Part shown: one piece after another, positions 16,414 through 29,403 of the stretch
Layout: the number at the start of each line of letters is the position of its first letter
How positions within the stretch are numbered: position 1 is the stretch's first letter
Source of the DNA: Conyzicola nivalis
GTDB taxonomy: Bacteria; Actinomycetota; Actinomycetes; Actinomycetales; Microbacteriaceae
Direction of reading: 5' to 3'
Length of the DNA stretch: 64,000 nt
NCBI RefSeq assembly: GCF_014639655.1
Contig: NZ_BMGB01000001.1
Location: forward strand, 868,001 to 932,000
Position numbers and translations under genes: made by a program
Notes under the pieces: generated by a model
The model's database searches: none
Seen by the model: only the letters and a program-made list of their open reading frames with translations
What the model was told of the DNA's origin: nothing

Positions 16414-17610
16414 CTATAGCTTCGCGGCGGCGCGCAGGGCGTCGACGCGATCGAGTCGCTCCCAGGTGAAGTTCGGCAGTTCGCGGCCGAAGTGACCGTA
16501 GGTTGCCGTCTCGGCGTAGATCGGACGCAGCAGGTCGAGCTCGCTGATGATCTTGCTCGGTCGCAGGTCGAAGACCGACTGGATCGAGTCGATGATCGTG
16601 TCTTCGCCCACGTGGGCGGTGCCGAAGGTCTCGACGTAGAGGCCGACCGGCGAAGCCTTGCCGATCGCGTAGGCCACCTGCACCTCGAGACGGTCGGCGA
16701 ACCCGGCGGCGACGGCGTTCTTGGCGACCCAGCGGAGCGCATAGGCGGCCGAGCGGTCGACCTTCGACGGGTCTTTGCCGCTGAAGGCCCCTCCGCCGTG
16801 ACGGGCGGCGCCGCCGTAGGTGTCAACGATGATCTTGCGGCCGGTGAGGCCGGCGTCGCCCTGGGGGCCGCCGATGTGGAATACGCCGGTGGGGTTGATG
16901 AGCACGCGCACGTTGTTCGAGTCGAGGTCGATCGTGGAGAGCACCGGGCGGATGACGATCTCTTCGATCTCTTTGCGCAGCTGCTGCGTGCTGATCGACG
17001 GCGCGTGCTGGGTGGAGACGACGACGGTCTCGACGGTGCGCGGGATGGCGCCGTCGTAGCCGATGGTGACCTGGGTCTTGCCGTCGGGTCGCAGGTAGTC
17101 GACGAGACCCGACTTGCGCACGAAGGCGAGGCGCTCGGCGAGGCGATGCGCGAGCCAGACGGGAAGGGGCATGAGCTCGGGGGTCTCGATGGTGGCGTAC
17201 CCGAACATGATGCCCTGGTCTCCTGCACCCTGGAGGTCGTCGGCGTCGCCGCTCGACTCTTCGCGGGTCTCTTGCGCATGGTCGACGCCGGCCGCGATGT
17301 CGGGCGATTGCCCGCCGATCGAGACGGAGACGCCGCACGAGCGGCCGTCGAACCAGACGTCGGACGAGTTGTAGCCGATCTCGGAGATGCGCTTGCGCAC
17401 GATCGTGGGGATGTCGACGTAGCCGCTCGTGGTGACCTCGCCCGCGACGTGGACGAGTCCGGTGGTGACGAGGGTCTCGACGGCGACACGGGCTTGCGGG
17501 TCGACCTCGAGCAGGGCGTCGAGGATGCTGTCAGAGATCTGGTCGCAGATCTTGTCGGGGTGGCCTTCTGTCACTGATTCGGACGAGAAAAGACGCAGTG
17601 CGGAACTCAT
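16414..17610 (-). CDS. metK: S-adenosylmethionine synthetase
   Basis: Makes SAM from methionine and ATP. It is 398 residues with the N-terminal signature [20 protein letters not shown]. The ATP-binding block [12 protein letters not shown] lies near residue 127, the [16 protein letters not shown] phosphate loop near 273, and [19 protein letters not shown] near 315. No SAM riboswitch is seen in the 35-bp gap upstream. AGAGG lies about 7 nt before the ATG. It sits between coaBC and priA. Confidence 0.97.
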   Translation of the reverse strand: MSSALRLFSSESVTEGHPDKICDQISDSILDALLEVDPQARVAVETLVTTGLVHVAGEVTTSGYVDIPTIVRKRISEIGYNSSDVWFDGRSCGVSVSIGGQSPDIAAGVDHAQETREESSGDADDLQGAGDQGIMFGYATIETPELMPLPVWLAHRLAERLAFVRKSGLVDYLRPDGKTQVTIGYDGAIPRTVETVVVSTQHAPSISTQQLRKEIEEIVIRPVLSTIDLDSNNVRVLINPTGVFHIGGPQGDAGLTGRKIIVDTYGGAARHGGGAFSGKDPSKVDRSAAYALRWVAKNAVAAGFADRLEVQVAYAIGKASPVGLYVETFGTAHVGEDTIIDSIQSVFDLRPSKIISELDLLRPIYAETATYGHFGRELPNFTWERLDRVDALRAAAKL

Positions 17611-17645
17611 TGATTAGCCTCTGGCTGGGAGATAAGTGGAAAGAA

Positions 17646-18839
17646 TTAGAGCAGCAGGTCGAGGATACGTTCGGCCACCGACGCCTTGCTGCCGCTCGCC
17701 TCGCTCACTATATCCCCGGCCCTGTCGAGCACGATCACGGCGTTGCCGTCTGTGGCGAAACCCTCCGTCCAGCCCACCCTGTTGAGGACGAGATAGTCGG
17801 CACCCTTGCGGGCGATCTTGGCCCGGCCGAGCTCGACGAGCGCGTCGCGCTGCTGTTCCGTCTCTGCGGCGAAGCCGATGATCAGCTGACCGGGCGCACG
17901 CGTCGCGGCGAGGCCGACGAGGATGTCGGGGTTCTTGACCAGGGTGAGCTGCAGGGTGTCGCCCTGCGTCTCCTTCTTGATCTTGCTCTGGGCCACGGAA
18001 TCCGGACGATAGTCGGCGACCGCGGCGGCCATGATGACGACGTCTGCATCCGGCGCGGCGGTCGTGACGGCGGCCTCGAGCTCCAGGGTGGATCCGACGT
18101 GGACGACGCTGAGGGATTCGGTTGCCGCGGCGTGCACTTCGAGGTTCGCCCCGATGAGCGTGACGCTGGCACCGCGCGCGGCGGCGGCGCGGGCGATGGC
18201 CAGTCCCTGCTTCCCGCTCGAGCGGTTGCCGATGTAGCGCACGGGATCGAGGGCTTCGCGGGTGCCTCCCGCTGTGACGAGGATGCGCTTGCCGGCGAGG
18301 TTTTTCACTGCGACCACGGCGAGGGCGGCGGCGACGATGTCGTCGGGTTCGGACAGTCGCCCCGGCCCGCTGTCTTTGCCGGTGAGCTGGCCGACGGCCG
18401 GGCCGACGACGTGCACTCCACGCGAACGCAGGAGCGCGACATTGGCGACGGTGGCCGGGTTCTGCCACATCTCGGTGTGCATCGCCGGGGCAATGACGAC
18501 GGGCGCGGTCGACGCGAGCACCGTGTTGCCCAGCAGGTCGTCGGCGATGCCGGCCGCGAGCTTCGCGATCGAGTTGGCGGTGGCCGGTGCGATCACGATC
18601 AGGTCCGCGGCCTGACCGATCGCCACGTGACGGACCTCGGCGACACCCTCGTAGAGGTCGGTGTGCACGGTATTGCGGCTGATGGCCTCGAGGGTTGGCT
18701 TGCCCACGAACTTGAGCGCGGCATCCGTCGCGACGACATGCACGTCGTGCCCCGCGAGGACCAGGGCCCGGACGACAGAAACCGCCTTGTACGCCGCGAT
18801 ACCGCCGGTTATTCCGACGACGACGTTCAAGACGGTCAC
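17646..18839 (-). CDS. coaBC: Bifunctional CoaBC: phosphopantothenoylcysteine synthetase/decarboxylase
   Basis: Carries out two successive steps of coenzyme A synthesis. The N-terminal flavin-dependent decarboxylase (CoaC, about 1-185) shows GITGGIAAYKAV, the catalytic histidine in EVRHVAIGQAAD, and APAMHTEMWQNPA. The C-terminal CTP-dependent ligase (CoaB, about 190-397) shows ILVTAGGTREALDPVRYIGN, the cysteine-free AAAVADYRP block and DYLVLNRVGW. It is 397 residues and lies 20 nt after rpoZ. Confidence 0.96.
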   Translation of the reverse strand: MTVLNVVVGITGGIAAYKAVSVVRALVLAGHDVHVVATDAALKFVGKPTLEAISRNTVHTDLYEGVAEVRHVAIGQAADLIVIAPATANSIAKLAAGIADDLLGNTVLASTAPVVIAPAMHTEMWQNPATVANVALLRSRGVHVVGPAVGQLTGKDSGPGRLSEPDDIVAAALAVVAVKNLAGKRILVTAGGTREALDPVRYIGNRSSGKQGLAIARAAAARGASVTLIGANLEVHAAATESLSVVHVGSTLELEAAVTTAAPDADVVIMAAAVADYRPDSVAQSKIKKETQGDTLQLTLVKNPDILVGLAATRAPGQLIIGFAAETEQQRDALVELGRAKIARKGADYLVLNRVGWTEGFATDGNAVIVLDRAGDIVSEASGSKASVAERILDLLL

Positions 18840-18859
18840 TGGGTGATTCTTACGGGTGA

Positions 18860-19120
18860 TTACTCGCCCGACAGTCTCTTGAGCTCGAGCTTGTCGTTGT
18901 TGATCTCGCGGAGAGCGACCGACAGCGGCTTGTCTTCGATGGTCGAGTCGACGAGCGGTCCGACGTTGTCGAAGAGGCTGCCCTCGTGCAGGTCGGCGTA
19001 GTAGTTGTTGATCTGTCGGGCACGCTTCGACGCGAAGATCACGAGCTGGTACTTGGAGTCGACTTTCGACAGCAGTTCGTCGATGGGCGGGTCAATGATT
19101 CCGCTGTTCTTGTCAGCCAT
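18860..19120 (-). CDS. rpoZ: RNA polymerase omega subunit
   Basis: An 86-residue omega subunit that helps assemble RNA polymerase around beta prime. [30 protein letters not shown] is the conserved N-terminal helix set, and [10 protein letters not shown] is the C-terminal block. A clear AAGGAG lies 5-6 nt before the ATG. It follows the mIHF-gmk fusion after a 49-bp gap and precedes coaBC, the usual actinobacterial gmk-rpoZ-coaBC order. Confidence 0.96.
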   Translation of the reverse strand: MADKNSGIIDPPIDELLSKVDSKYQLVIFASKRARQINNYYADLHEGSLFDNVGPLVDSTIEDKPLSVALREINNDKLELKRLSGE

Positions 19121-19169
19121 TAGTGCTCCTTTGTAGGGGGAATTGTGAAAAGTAGGCGCGCGCGAACCC

Positions 19170-20066
19170 CTATGGGGAAACGGGCACTGCCATCAACTCT
19201 ACGACTTCTCGCGCCGCTTCGCTGACGTCGCGGTTGACCACCTTGACGTCGAACTCGTCTTGGGCGGCCAATTCGACCTTGGCGGTCTCGAGTCGGCGGG
19301 ACTGTTCCGCCGCGTCTTCGGTGCCGCGGCCGATGAGCCGGCGCACCAGTTCTTCCCAGGTGGGCGGAAGCAGGAACACGAGAATGGCCTCGGGCATCGC
19401 CCGGCGGACGAGCCGCGCGCCCTGCAGGTCGATCTCGAGCAACACCCGGCGGCCGGCGCCCAGGGCGGCGTCGATCGGGGGCCGGGGTGTGCCGTAGCGG
19501 TAGGAGTTGTGCACGATCGCCCACTCGAGCAGTTCGTCCGCCGCGATCATGCGGTCGAACTCCTCGTCGCTGACGAAGTAGTAGTGCACACCGTCGATCT
19601 CGCCGGCACGCGGCTTGCGGGTGGTGGCCGAGACACTGAGCAGCACGTCGGGATAGTTTTCGCGGATGTACGCGGAGACCGTGCCCTTGCCGACCGCGGT
19701 GGGACCGGCGAGCACGACGAGTCGTGCCGGTTCGCCGCCCGCGCGTGTCACGAGGTAGTCGCGCAGCTTCACCCGCTGCCGCGTGCCCAGCCCGCCGACG
19801 CGCTTTCTGTCGGAGATCGCGAGGGTCTGCATGAGGCGTGCGACGCGCGTGGGGCCGAGGGTCGGGATGCTCGTGAGGAGTTCGGTCACGCGAAGCGATG
19901 CCTCGGCGGTGTGGGGCTGCGCCCACGCGGTCTCGGCGACGTCGAGGGCGGTGCGTGACCGGTCGGCGACGGATTTCTTGACGGCGGCACGGGCGCGTCG
20001 GGCGGCGACCGCCGCCTGCGCTGCGGCCACCCGGTCGACCTCGGGCGGGGTGGGACGGGGGCTCAT
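19170..20066 (-). CDS. gmk: Guanylate kinase with fused N-terminal mIHF-like DNA-binding domain
   Basis: A 298-residue two-domain protein. Residues 115-298 are guanylate kinase (GMP to GDP): P-loop GPTAVGKGT at 121-129, [21 protein letters not shown] for GMP binding, and LLEIDLQGA. Residues 1-107 match the actinobacterial integration host factor: a basic alanine/arginine-rich helix ([12 protein letters not shown]), then [23 protein letters not shown] and [16 protein letters not shown]. In mycobacteria mihF is a separate gene just before gmk; here the two are fused with no stop or internal start evident. The ATG overlaps the pyrF stop (ATGA). Confidence 0.92.
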   Translation of the reverse strand: MSPRPTPPEVDRVAAAQAAVAARRARAAVKKSVADRSRTALDVAETAWAQPHTAEASLRVTELLTSIPTLGPTRVARLMQTLAISDRKRVGGLGTRQRVKLRDYLVTRAGGEPARLVVLAGPTAVGKGTVSAYIRENYPDVLLSVSATTRKPRAGEIDGVHYYFVSDEEFDRMIAADELLEWAIVHNSYRYGTPRPPIDAALGAGRRVLLEIDLQGARLVRRAMPEAILVFLLPPTWEELVRRLIGRGTEDAAEQSRRLETAKVELAAQDEFDVKVVNRDVSEAAREVVELMAVPVSP

Positions 20067-20907
20067 GCGAACACCCCCGCGATCTCGGCACTCTGCGCGC
20101 CGATAGCCGCATCGATACCCGAGGGGCCGGCGGCGAGGATGCTGCGCGAGGCGCTCACGATGACGCCGGAGGAGGCTCCCCCGAACAGCGTGCCCACGTC
20201 GGAGACGAGCGCACCCTGGTGGCCGAAGCCGGGCGCGAGGATCGGCGTGCCGGCGAGCGACCGCGGCGTGATGCCGTAGTCGCCGAGGGCGACGGTGGCG
20301 CCGATGACGACACCCGTCGAACCGAGGCCCGTCTCGAGCTGATTCCAGTCGTGCACGTCAGCGACGATACTCGCGGCCACCGAGGTTCCGGCAGTGGGTC
20401 CCGCAGTCACGGTCGCCGTCTGCAACGTCGCGGCCTCGGGGTTCGAGGTCGCGGCGAGCACGAACAGTCCTTTGCCGTGGGCGGTGGCCAGATCGTGCGG
20501 GGCCTGGATCGACCCCACGCCCTGGAAGGCGCTGATCGTCATCGCGTCGGACTCGAGCGGCGAACCAGGCGTGAGCCAGGCCTCACCGTAGGCCGCGACG
20601 CTCGTGCCCACGTCGCCGCGCTTGACGTCGGCGATCACGATCAGGCCGGCGTCGCGCGCCGCGCCGAGAACGGCCTCGAGCGCGGCGTATCCGGCCGAGC
20701 CGTGACGCTCGAAGAACGCGACCTGCGGCTTCACGATTCCGGCACGCCCGACGGTGGCCTCGACGACACGCAGCCCGAATTCACGCGCACCCCGCGCGTC
20801 ATCCGAAAGCCCCCACTGTCCGAGCAGGTAGGCGTGCGGGTCGATGCCCACGCACAACCGGCCCGCGGTCGCGAACGTCGACGTCAGGCGTGCACCGAAC
20901 GTCGGCG

Positions 20908-20911
<4 letters not shown>
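20063..20911 (-). CDS. pyrF: Orotidine 5'-phosphate decarboxylase, type 2
   Basis: Final step of UMP synthesis. It is 282 residues of the longer type-2 subfamily common in actinobacteria. [17 protein letters not shown] lies near residue 19, [12 protein letters not shown] near 63 and the catalytic [14 protein letters not shown] near 90-103. The start is the ATG that overlaps the carB stop (ATGA); a much longer open frame upstream is only the antisense-phase shadow of carB. It ends in a 4-nt overlap with gmk. Confidence 0.95.
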
Positions 20912-24209
<3,298 letters not shown>

Positions 24210-24210
<1 letters not shown>

Positions 24211-25388
24211 TAGTTGTTTTCCTCGCTGGTAGAGCTCGTCGAAATCTCGGCGTTCGCCGCCTGCTTAGCCACGACGGCATCACGGAACCGGTCGAACAGG
24301 TAGTTGGAGTCGTGCGGGCCCGCCGCGGCCTCCGGGTGGTACTGCACGCTGAAGGCGGGGATGTCGAGGGCGTTGAGGCCCTCCACCACGTTGTCGTTGA
24401 GGTTCACGTGGCTCACCTCGACGCGGCCGAACCCGGCGGGCGACTCGGTGATCTCGCCGATGGGCGCGTCGACCGCGAAGCCGTGGTTGTGGCTGGTGAT
24501 CTCGGTGCGGCCGGTCGACACGTCGACGACGGGCTGGTTGATGCCGCGGTGGCCGAACGGCAGCTTGTACGTGCCGAAGCCGAGTGCGCGCCCCAGAAGC
24601 TGGTTGCCGAAGCAGATGCCGAAGAACGGCAGGCCCTCGCGCAGGATCCCCTGCAGCAGGTCGACATGCTGGTCGGATGCGCCAGGGTCGCCGGGGCCGT
24701 TCGAGTAGAACGCGCCGACGGGTTCGATCGCCAGCACCTCGTCGAGCGTCACGCTCTGCGGGAGCACGTGCACGTCGAAGCCACGTTGCGAGAGGTAGCT
24801 CAGCGTCGAGGTCTTCACGCCCAGGTCGAGCACCGCGAGGTTGCCGATCTTCTCGCCGATGGCGGGGACGACGTAGGCCTCCCGCGTCGACACCTCGCTG
24901 GAGAGGTTGAGGCCGCGCATGTCTCGCCCGGCGCGCACGATGTCGAGCTGCTCGTCGTCGCCCAGGTCGGTGTCGGTGCCGGAGAAGATGCCGGCGCGCA
25001 TGGCACCGGAGTCGCGCAGGCGGCGGGTGACGGCGCGGGTGTCGATGCCGCTGATTCCGACGATGCCCTGCTCGACGAGATCGTCGTCGAGGGAGCGCTG
25101 GGAGCGGTGGTTGGAGACCACCCGGGAGGGGTCGCGCACGACGAATCCGGCGACCCAGATGCGGCCCGACTCGAGGTCTTCGTCGTTCATTCCCGTGTTG
25201 CCGATGTGGGGCGCGGTCATGAGCACGATCTGGCCGGCGTAGCTCGGGTCGGTCAGGGTCTCCTGGTAGCCGGTCATGCCGGTCGCGAAGACCGCCTCAC
25301 CGAGCGTGCGGCCGAGGGCACCGTAGGCGCGGCCGGTGAAGCGCGTTCCGTCTTCGAGCACGAGGACGGCGGGAGTGGGGATGCTCAT
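24210..25388 (-). CDS. carA: Carbamoyl-phosphate synthase small (glutaminase) subunit
   Basis: Releases ammonia from glutamine for CarB. It is 392 residues. The N-terminal CPSase domain shows [20 protein letters not shown] and [18 protein letters not shown]. The class I amidotransferase domain shows [16 protein letters not shown], with the nucleophilic cysteine near residue 273, and the His-Glu pair in [13 protein letters not shown]. The start is the ATG that overlaps the upstream gene (ATGA); the longer open frame is not used. Confidence 0.97.
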
Positions 25389-25885
25389 TTCGAGTCCCTT
25401 TCTGTGGGTGAGAGAGCGAGAGACTTCGCGGCGGCGAGGAACGCCTCCGAGTTCTCCGCGCGGAAATAGCTTTCGACCTCGGTGTCGGCGAGTGCCCACG
25501 CGATCATGGTGAGCCCGTCGGTTTCGACGACCCGGTCGATGGTCCAGGTGGCGCGGTCGACGAGCGCGATGTCGCCCCGCGGGATGAAGATGTCGGGTTG
25601 GCCGGCGATCGGCACGACGATGCCGGCCTCGGCGACGACCACGGTGCTCTTCGCCCGGAAGCCCAACCCGTGCACGGCGACGCGGTTGAAGCGGTCGTTC
25701 GCGAGGGTCGTGGCGACGTAGAAGCCCGGAAACTCGCCGAATACGGCGCCGAGATGCGCGGGCGGCTGCTGGGGGGCCGCGATGCCGCGCTGGCGGCGTT
25801 TACGGCTGTACCAGCCGAGCGCGATGAGCGCGAGGAACACGACGAGGGCCCCGAGCACGATCGCGGCCAGACCGAACCTATCCAC
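25385..25885 (-). CDS. PH-like domain membrane protein in the pyr operon
   Basis: A 166-residue protein with one N-terminal transmembrane helix ([20 protein letters not shown]) followed by a basic stop-transfer (YSRKRRQR). The cytoplasmic domain of about 125 residues ([24 protein letters not shown] onwards) resembles the actinobacterial PH-like family found between pyrC and carA, including in mycobacteria. The start is a GTG overlapping the end of pyrC by 8 nt, and the stop overlaps carA by 4 nt, so it is translated with the pyrimidine enzymes. Function is unknown; a membrane tether or sensor is a guess. Confidence 0.75.
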   Translation of the reverse strand: MDRFGLAAIVLGALVVFLALIALGWYSRKRRQRGIAAPQQPPAHLGAVFGEFPGFYVATTLANDRFNRVAVHGLGFRAKSTVVVAEAGIVVPIAGQPDIFIPRGDIALVDRATWTIDRVVETDGLTMIAWALADTEVESYFRAENSEAFLAAAKSLALSPTERDSK

Positions 25886-27203
25886 GGGCGACCCCGGCGT
25901 GCTCGGCGACCAGGCCGGCGTCGACCAGCACTCCGTCGAGCACGGTGGCGTAGCCGTCGTGGATGGTCGCGATGACCTGTCCGGGCAGGGATCGATCCAG
26001 GTAGGGCGAGTTGACGCTTTTGCCGTGCAACTCGTCCACCGAGAATCGGCGGGTGACCGTGGGGTCGTAGAGGGTGAAGTTCGCGTGGTCGCCCACACCG
26101 AAGGCCGTGGAGTATCCGGCCAGCCGACCGATTTCCGCCGGCTTCGACGAGAGCACTCGCGCGACATCCGCGAAGCCGATGAGTCCGGTGTCGACCATCG
26201 CGGCCTGCACGACGCTGAGCGCCGACTCGAGGCCGACCATTCCGTTGGCCGCCTCGTCCCACGCGCACTCCTTCGCCTCGAGCGGGTGCGGGGCGTGGTC
26301 GGTCGCGACGATGTCGATCGTGCCGTCGGCGAGGGCCGCGCGGAGTGCGAGCACGTCCTCCTCGCGGCGCAGCGGCGGGTTCACCTTGAAGCGCGAGTCG
26401 TAGCCGCGCACGAGCTGCTCGGTGAGCAGCAGGTGGTGCGGCGTGACCTCCGCGGTCACATCGATACCACGGGCCTTGGCCCAGCGGATCACGTCGACCG
26501 AGCCTGCCGTGGAGACGTGGCACACGTGCAGGCGGGCGCCGACGTGCTGGGCCAGAAGCACGTCGCGCGCGATGATGGATTCCTCGGCGACGGCGGGCCA
26601 GCCGGCGAGCCCGAGCTCGCTCGACAGGGCTCCCTCGTTCATCTGGGCGCCCTCCGTGAGGCGCGGGTCTTGCGAGTGCTGGGCGATGACGCCGTCGAAC
26701 GTCTTCACGTACTCGAGGGCGCGGCGCATCAGCAGCGGGTCGGAGACGCAGATGCCGTCGTCGGAGAAGACGCGCACCTTCGCCCGGGAGCCGGCCATGG
26801 CGCCGATCTCGCTGAGCGCCTTGCCGGCGAGTCCCGTGGTGACGGCGCCGATCGGGCGCACCGTGACGTAGCCGTGCTCGGCACCGAGCGAGGCGACCTG
26901 TTCGACGACGCCGGCGGTGTCGGACACGGGGCTCGTGTTGGCCATGGCGAAGACGCTGGTGAAGCCGCCGATCGCGGCGGCGCGCGAACCGGTGAGAACG
27001 GTCTCGCTCTGCTCGAAGCCGGGCTCGCGCAGGTGGGTGTGCAGGTCGACGAGGCCGGGCAGGGCGAGGAGGCCGTTCGCGTCGACGACCGTGGCGCCGG
27101 CCGAACTGAGGCCGGAACCCACCTCGGTGATGACTCCCCCGTCGACGACAAAGTCGGTGGTCGAACCGTTGGGCAGAGTCGCGCCCGTGATGACGATGGT
27201 CAT
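25878..27203 (-). CDS. pyrC: Dihydroorotase
   Basis: Cyclises carbamoyl aspartate to dihydroorotate. It is 441 residues, the long class I type. The metal motif LVDLHTHLREPGFEQSET lies near residue 56, and later ligands are IAQHSQD, LHVCHVST and IVATDHAPH near 300. The ATG at 27203 is preferred: GGAG lies 11 nt upstream. A GTG at 27212 overlapping the pyrB stop is possible but too close to that site. Confidence 0.96.
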   Translation of the reverse strand: MTIVITGATLPNGSTTDFVVDGGVITEVGSGLSSAGATVVDANGLLALPGLVDLHTHLREPGFEQSETVLTGSRAAAIGGFTSVFAMANTSPVSDTAGVVEQVASLGAEHGYVTVRPIGAVTTGLAGKALSEIGAMAGSRAKVRVFSDDGICVSDPLLMRRALEYVKTFDGVIAQHSQDPRLTEGAQMNEGALSSELGLAGWPAVAEESIIARDVLLAQHVGARLHVCHVSTAGSVDVIRWAKARGIDVTAEVTPHHLLLTEQLVRGYDSRFKVNPPLRREEDVLALRAALADGTIDIVATDHAPHPLEAKECAWDEAANGMVGLESALSVVQAAMVDTGLIGFADVARVLSSKPAEIGRLAGYSTAFGVGDHANFTLYDPTVTRRFSVDELHGKSVNSPYLDRSLPGQVIATIHDGYATVLDGVLVDAGLVAEHAGVARG

Positions 27204-27208
27204 ATTTC

Positions 27209-28156
27209 TCACAACTCCACAGTTCCGGACAGCAGCAGATACAGAACGGCCATCCTTATCGACACCCCGTTGGCCACCTGCTCCAGCACCGTCGACTGCG
27301 CGGAGTCGGCGGCCTTCGACGAGATTTCCAGTCCGCGGTTCATCGGCCCGGGGTGCATAACCAGACTAGCCGCAGGCAGGTGCGCGAGCCTCGCGTCGTC
27401 GAGGCCCCACTGGCGCGCGTACTCCCGCGCGTTGGGGAAGAACGCGGCGTTCATGCGTTCGCCCTGGATGCGCAGCATCATCACGACGTCGGGGTCGGCG
27501 GCGATGGCCGCGTCGAGGTCGTAGCCGACGGTGACCGGCCAGCCCTCGATGCCGAGCGGCACGAGGGTCGCCGGTGCCACGAGATGCACGCGCGCGCCGA
27601 GCGTGGTGAGCAGCCAGACGTTCGACCTGGCCACCCGCGAGTGCAGGATGTCACCGATGATCGTGACGGTGACGCCGTCGAGGTCGCGGCCGCGCGCGGC
27701 GGCGCCGTGCAGGCGGCGGCGGATGGTGAAGGCGTCGAGGAGGGCCTGGGTGGGGTGTTCGTGGGTTCCATCGCCCGCGTTGACGATTCCGGCGTCGATC
27801 CAGCCGCTCTGGGCCAGCACGCTCGGGGCTCCGGAGGCCGGGTGCCGAACGACGACGGCGTCGGCCCCCATGGCAGCGAGGGTCTGGGCGGTGTCCTTGA
27901 GGCTTTCGCCCTTCGAAACGCTGGATCCCTTCGCGGAGAAATTGATGACATCCGCGCTGAGGCGTTTGGCCGCGGCCTCGAACGAGATGCGCGTGCGCGT
28001 GGAGTCCTCGAAGAACAGGTTCACGACGGTCTTGCCGCGCAGTGCGGGCAGCTTCTTGACCTCGCGGCCAGCGACGTCGGCCATGTCTTCGGCGACGTCG
28101 AGGATGGCGACGGCCTCGTCGCGGCCGAGGTCCTTGGTGGAAAGGAGGTGGCGCAT
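27209..28156 (-). CDS. pyrB: Aspartate carbamoyltransferase catalytic subunit
   Basis: Joins carbamoyl phosphate and aspartate, the committed pyrimidine step. It is 315 residues. The carbamoyl-phosphate loop [13 protein letters not shown] lies near residue 50, the SSVSKGES loop near 78, [11 protein letters not shown] near 130 and LRIQGER near 225. The ATG at 28156 has GGGGGAG with 5-nt spacing; the GTG at 28162 in the pyrR overlap has no room for a ribosome binding site. No pyrI regulatory gene follows. Confidence 0.96.
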   Translation of the reverse strand: MRHLLSTKDLGRDEAVAILDVAEDMADVAGREVKKLPALRGKTVVNLFFEDSTRTRISFEAAAKRLSADVINFSAKGSSVSKGESLKDTAQTLAAMGADAVVVRHPASGAPSVLAQSGWIDAGIVNAGDGTHEHPTQALLDAFTIRRRLHGAAARGRDLDGVTVTIIGDILHSRVARSNVWLLTTLGARVHLVAPATLVPLGIEGWPVTVGYDLDAAIAADPDVVMMLRIQGERMNAAFFPNAREYARQWGLDDARLAHLPAASLVMHPGPMNRGLEISSKAADSAQSTVLEQVANGVSIRMAVLYLLLSGTVEL

Positions 28157-28158
28157 GC

Positions 28159-28692
28159 TCACTCCCCCTCGATCGTGATCTCGTCGACGCCGTCGACCTC
28201 GACCAGTCGCACGTTGATGCGCTCGCTCGCCGCTGTCGGCAGGTTCTTGCCCACGAAGTCGGCGCGGATGGGCAGCTCGCGGTGGCCGCGGTCGACGAGT
28301 GCGGCCAGGCGCACGGCGCGCGGCCGGCCGATGTCGTTCAGCGCGTCGAGGGCGGCCCGGATGGTGCGGCCCGAGTAGAGCACGTCGTCGACGAGCACGA
28401 CGGTCTTGCCGTCGATGCCACCGGCGGGAATCTGCGTCGGGCGCGGCGCGCGGGTGGGGTTCTTGGCGAGGTCGTCGCGGTACATCGTGACGTCGAGGAA
28501 CCCGACGGTGCCGGTACCCGGCTCGATCGAGTCGAGGATCTCGCCGATGCGACGGGCGAGAACGACACCGCGGGTCGGAATGCCGAGGAGGACGAGATCG
28601 CTGGCTCCGCGATTGGACTCCAGGATCTCGTGGGAGATGCGGGTCAACGCTCGGGTGATGTCAGCCGATTGCAGCACGAGGCGTGCAGTCAT
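28159..28692 (-). CDS. pyrR: PyrR, pyrimidine operon regulator / uracil phosphoribosyltransferase
   Basis: An RNA-binding repressor of the pyr operon that senses UMP/UTP and often retains uracil phosphoribosyltransferase activity. It is 177 residues of phosphoribosyltransferase fold with [13 protein letters not shown] near residue 37, the basic [11 protein letters not shown] segment used for RNA binding, the PRPP loop [21 protein letters not shown] near 100 and [19 protein letters not shown]. First gene of the pyrR-pyrB-pyrC-PH-carA-carB-pyrF-gmk operon. A PyrR-type RNA sequence overlaps its own ribosome binding site. Confidence 0.96.
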   Translation of the reverse strand: MTARLVLQSADITRALTRISHEILESNRGASDLVLLGIPTRGVVLARRIGEILDSIEPGTGTVGFLDVTMYRDDLAKNPTRAPRPTQIPAGGIDGKTVVLVDDVLYSGRTIRAALDALNDIGRPRAVRLAALVDRGHRELPIRADFVGKNLPTAASERINVRLVEVDGVDEITIEGE

Positions 28693-28695
28693 TCT

Positions 28696-28720
28696 GACCT
28701 CCTTCCCCGCCTCTCTGGAC
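28696..28720 (-). promoter_or_regulatory. Probable PyrR-binding RNA element over the pyrR ribosome binding site
   Basis: Read on the minus strand, the leader contains GTCCAGAGAGGC followed by GGGGAAGGAGGTC, ending 3 nt before the pyrR ATG. The CCAGAGAGGC stretch matches the conserved PyrR binding-loop sequence described for Bacillus and mycobacteria, and the AAGGAGG that follows is the ribosome binding site. Binding here would block initiation, the translational-repression mode reported for Mycobacterium smegmatis. There is no terminator/antiterminator pair, so classical attenuation is unlikely. Confidence 0.7.
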
Positions 28721-28747
28721 GGAACTTAAAGGAAATCTGTTTCGCCA

Positions 28748-28753
28748 ACTATA
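28748..28753 (-). promoter_or_regulatory. -10 box of the pyr operon
   Basis: TATAGT, a strong -10 match, overlaps the 3' end of the neighbouring membrane-protein gene. It would start transcription near 28741 and give a leader of about 49 nt, just long enough to hold the PyrR element. No clear -35 was recognised. Confidence 0.55.
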
Positions 28754-29336
28754 GCGGAGCGTTCTGCGGTGCCCGCGCGCGGCTGTGCGCTGCGAGGTAG
28801 CCGATGAAGCATCCGGCGAGGATCGACCCCGCCGTGCCTGCGGCGAGATCGCCGATCGTGTCGTTGTAGGCCACGAAGATCGTGGGGTCGACGAAGTTGT
28901 GGCCCGCCCACTCGGCCATCTCCCACACCACCGCGGCGGCCATACCGAACGCGGTGGTGAACACGACGCCCTGTGCCTTCGTGGCACCTGCGGGAACGAC
29001 GAGCAGGCGCTGGGCGATGACGAACAGCGCCGCCGCGAGAAGCCCCGTGGCGACGAAGTGCACCAGCAGGTCCCAGCCGGCGATCGAGGTGTACAGGCCG
29101 AGCACGCTGCTCCACGAGGCGACGATGAGCGTCGCCCCCAGGGCGATGTCGAACGCCGGGCGCACACCGAGAAATCGGGAGGCGTAGACCCCGAGCAGCG
29201 AGAGGGCGCTGACCCAGAAGGCGACCGGCCCCCACCCGATGCCGGCCACGACGACTCCCGCGGTACCGATCACGCGCACGCCGTCGGCTGCCCATTCGGC
29301 GCGTCCGACCGGTGGCCGCAGGAAGTTCTCGATCAC
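28749..29336 (-). CDS. Polytopic membrane protein, YjdF/DUF2238-like
   Basis: A 195-residue integral membrane protein with about five hydrophobic helices. Conserved polar motifs lie at helix ends: WDLLVHFVATG near 88, VWEMAEWAGHNF near 137 and YNDTIGDLAAGTAGSILAG near 157-175. The His, Glu and paired Asp in these motifs resemble the YjdF/DUF2238 group, whose function is unknown. It ends at the pyr promoter and is not obviously part of another operon. Confidence 0.6.
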   Translation of the reverse strand: MIENFLRPPVGRAEWAADGVRVIGTAGVVVAGIGWGPVAFWVSALSLLGVYASRFLGVRPAFDIALGATLIVASWSSVLGLYTSIAGWDLLVHFVATGLLAAALFVIAQRLLVVPAGATKAQGVVFTTAFGMAAAVVWEMAEWAGHNFVDPTIFVAYNDTIGDLAAGTAGSILAGCFIGYLAAHSRARAPQNAPL

Positions 29337-29403
29337 CCCACGAGCCTATTCGGACGCGGTGGCGAGCGCAGGCTGGCCCCGCGGCCGATCATCGGCGGGC
29401 CGG

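Noticed and set aside
17611-17645. SAM riboswitch before metK
   Set aside because: The gap to coaBC is only 35 bp and holds a plain ribosome binding site; no riboswitch could fit.
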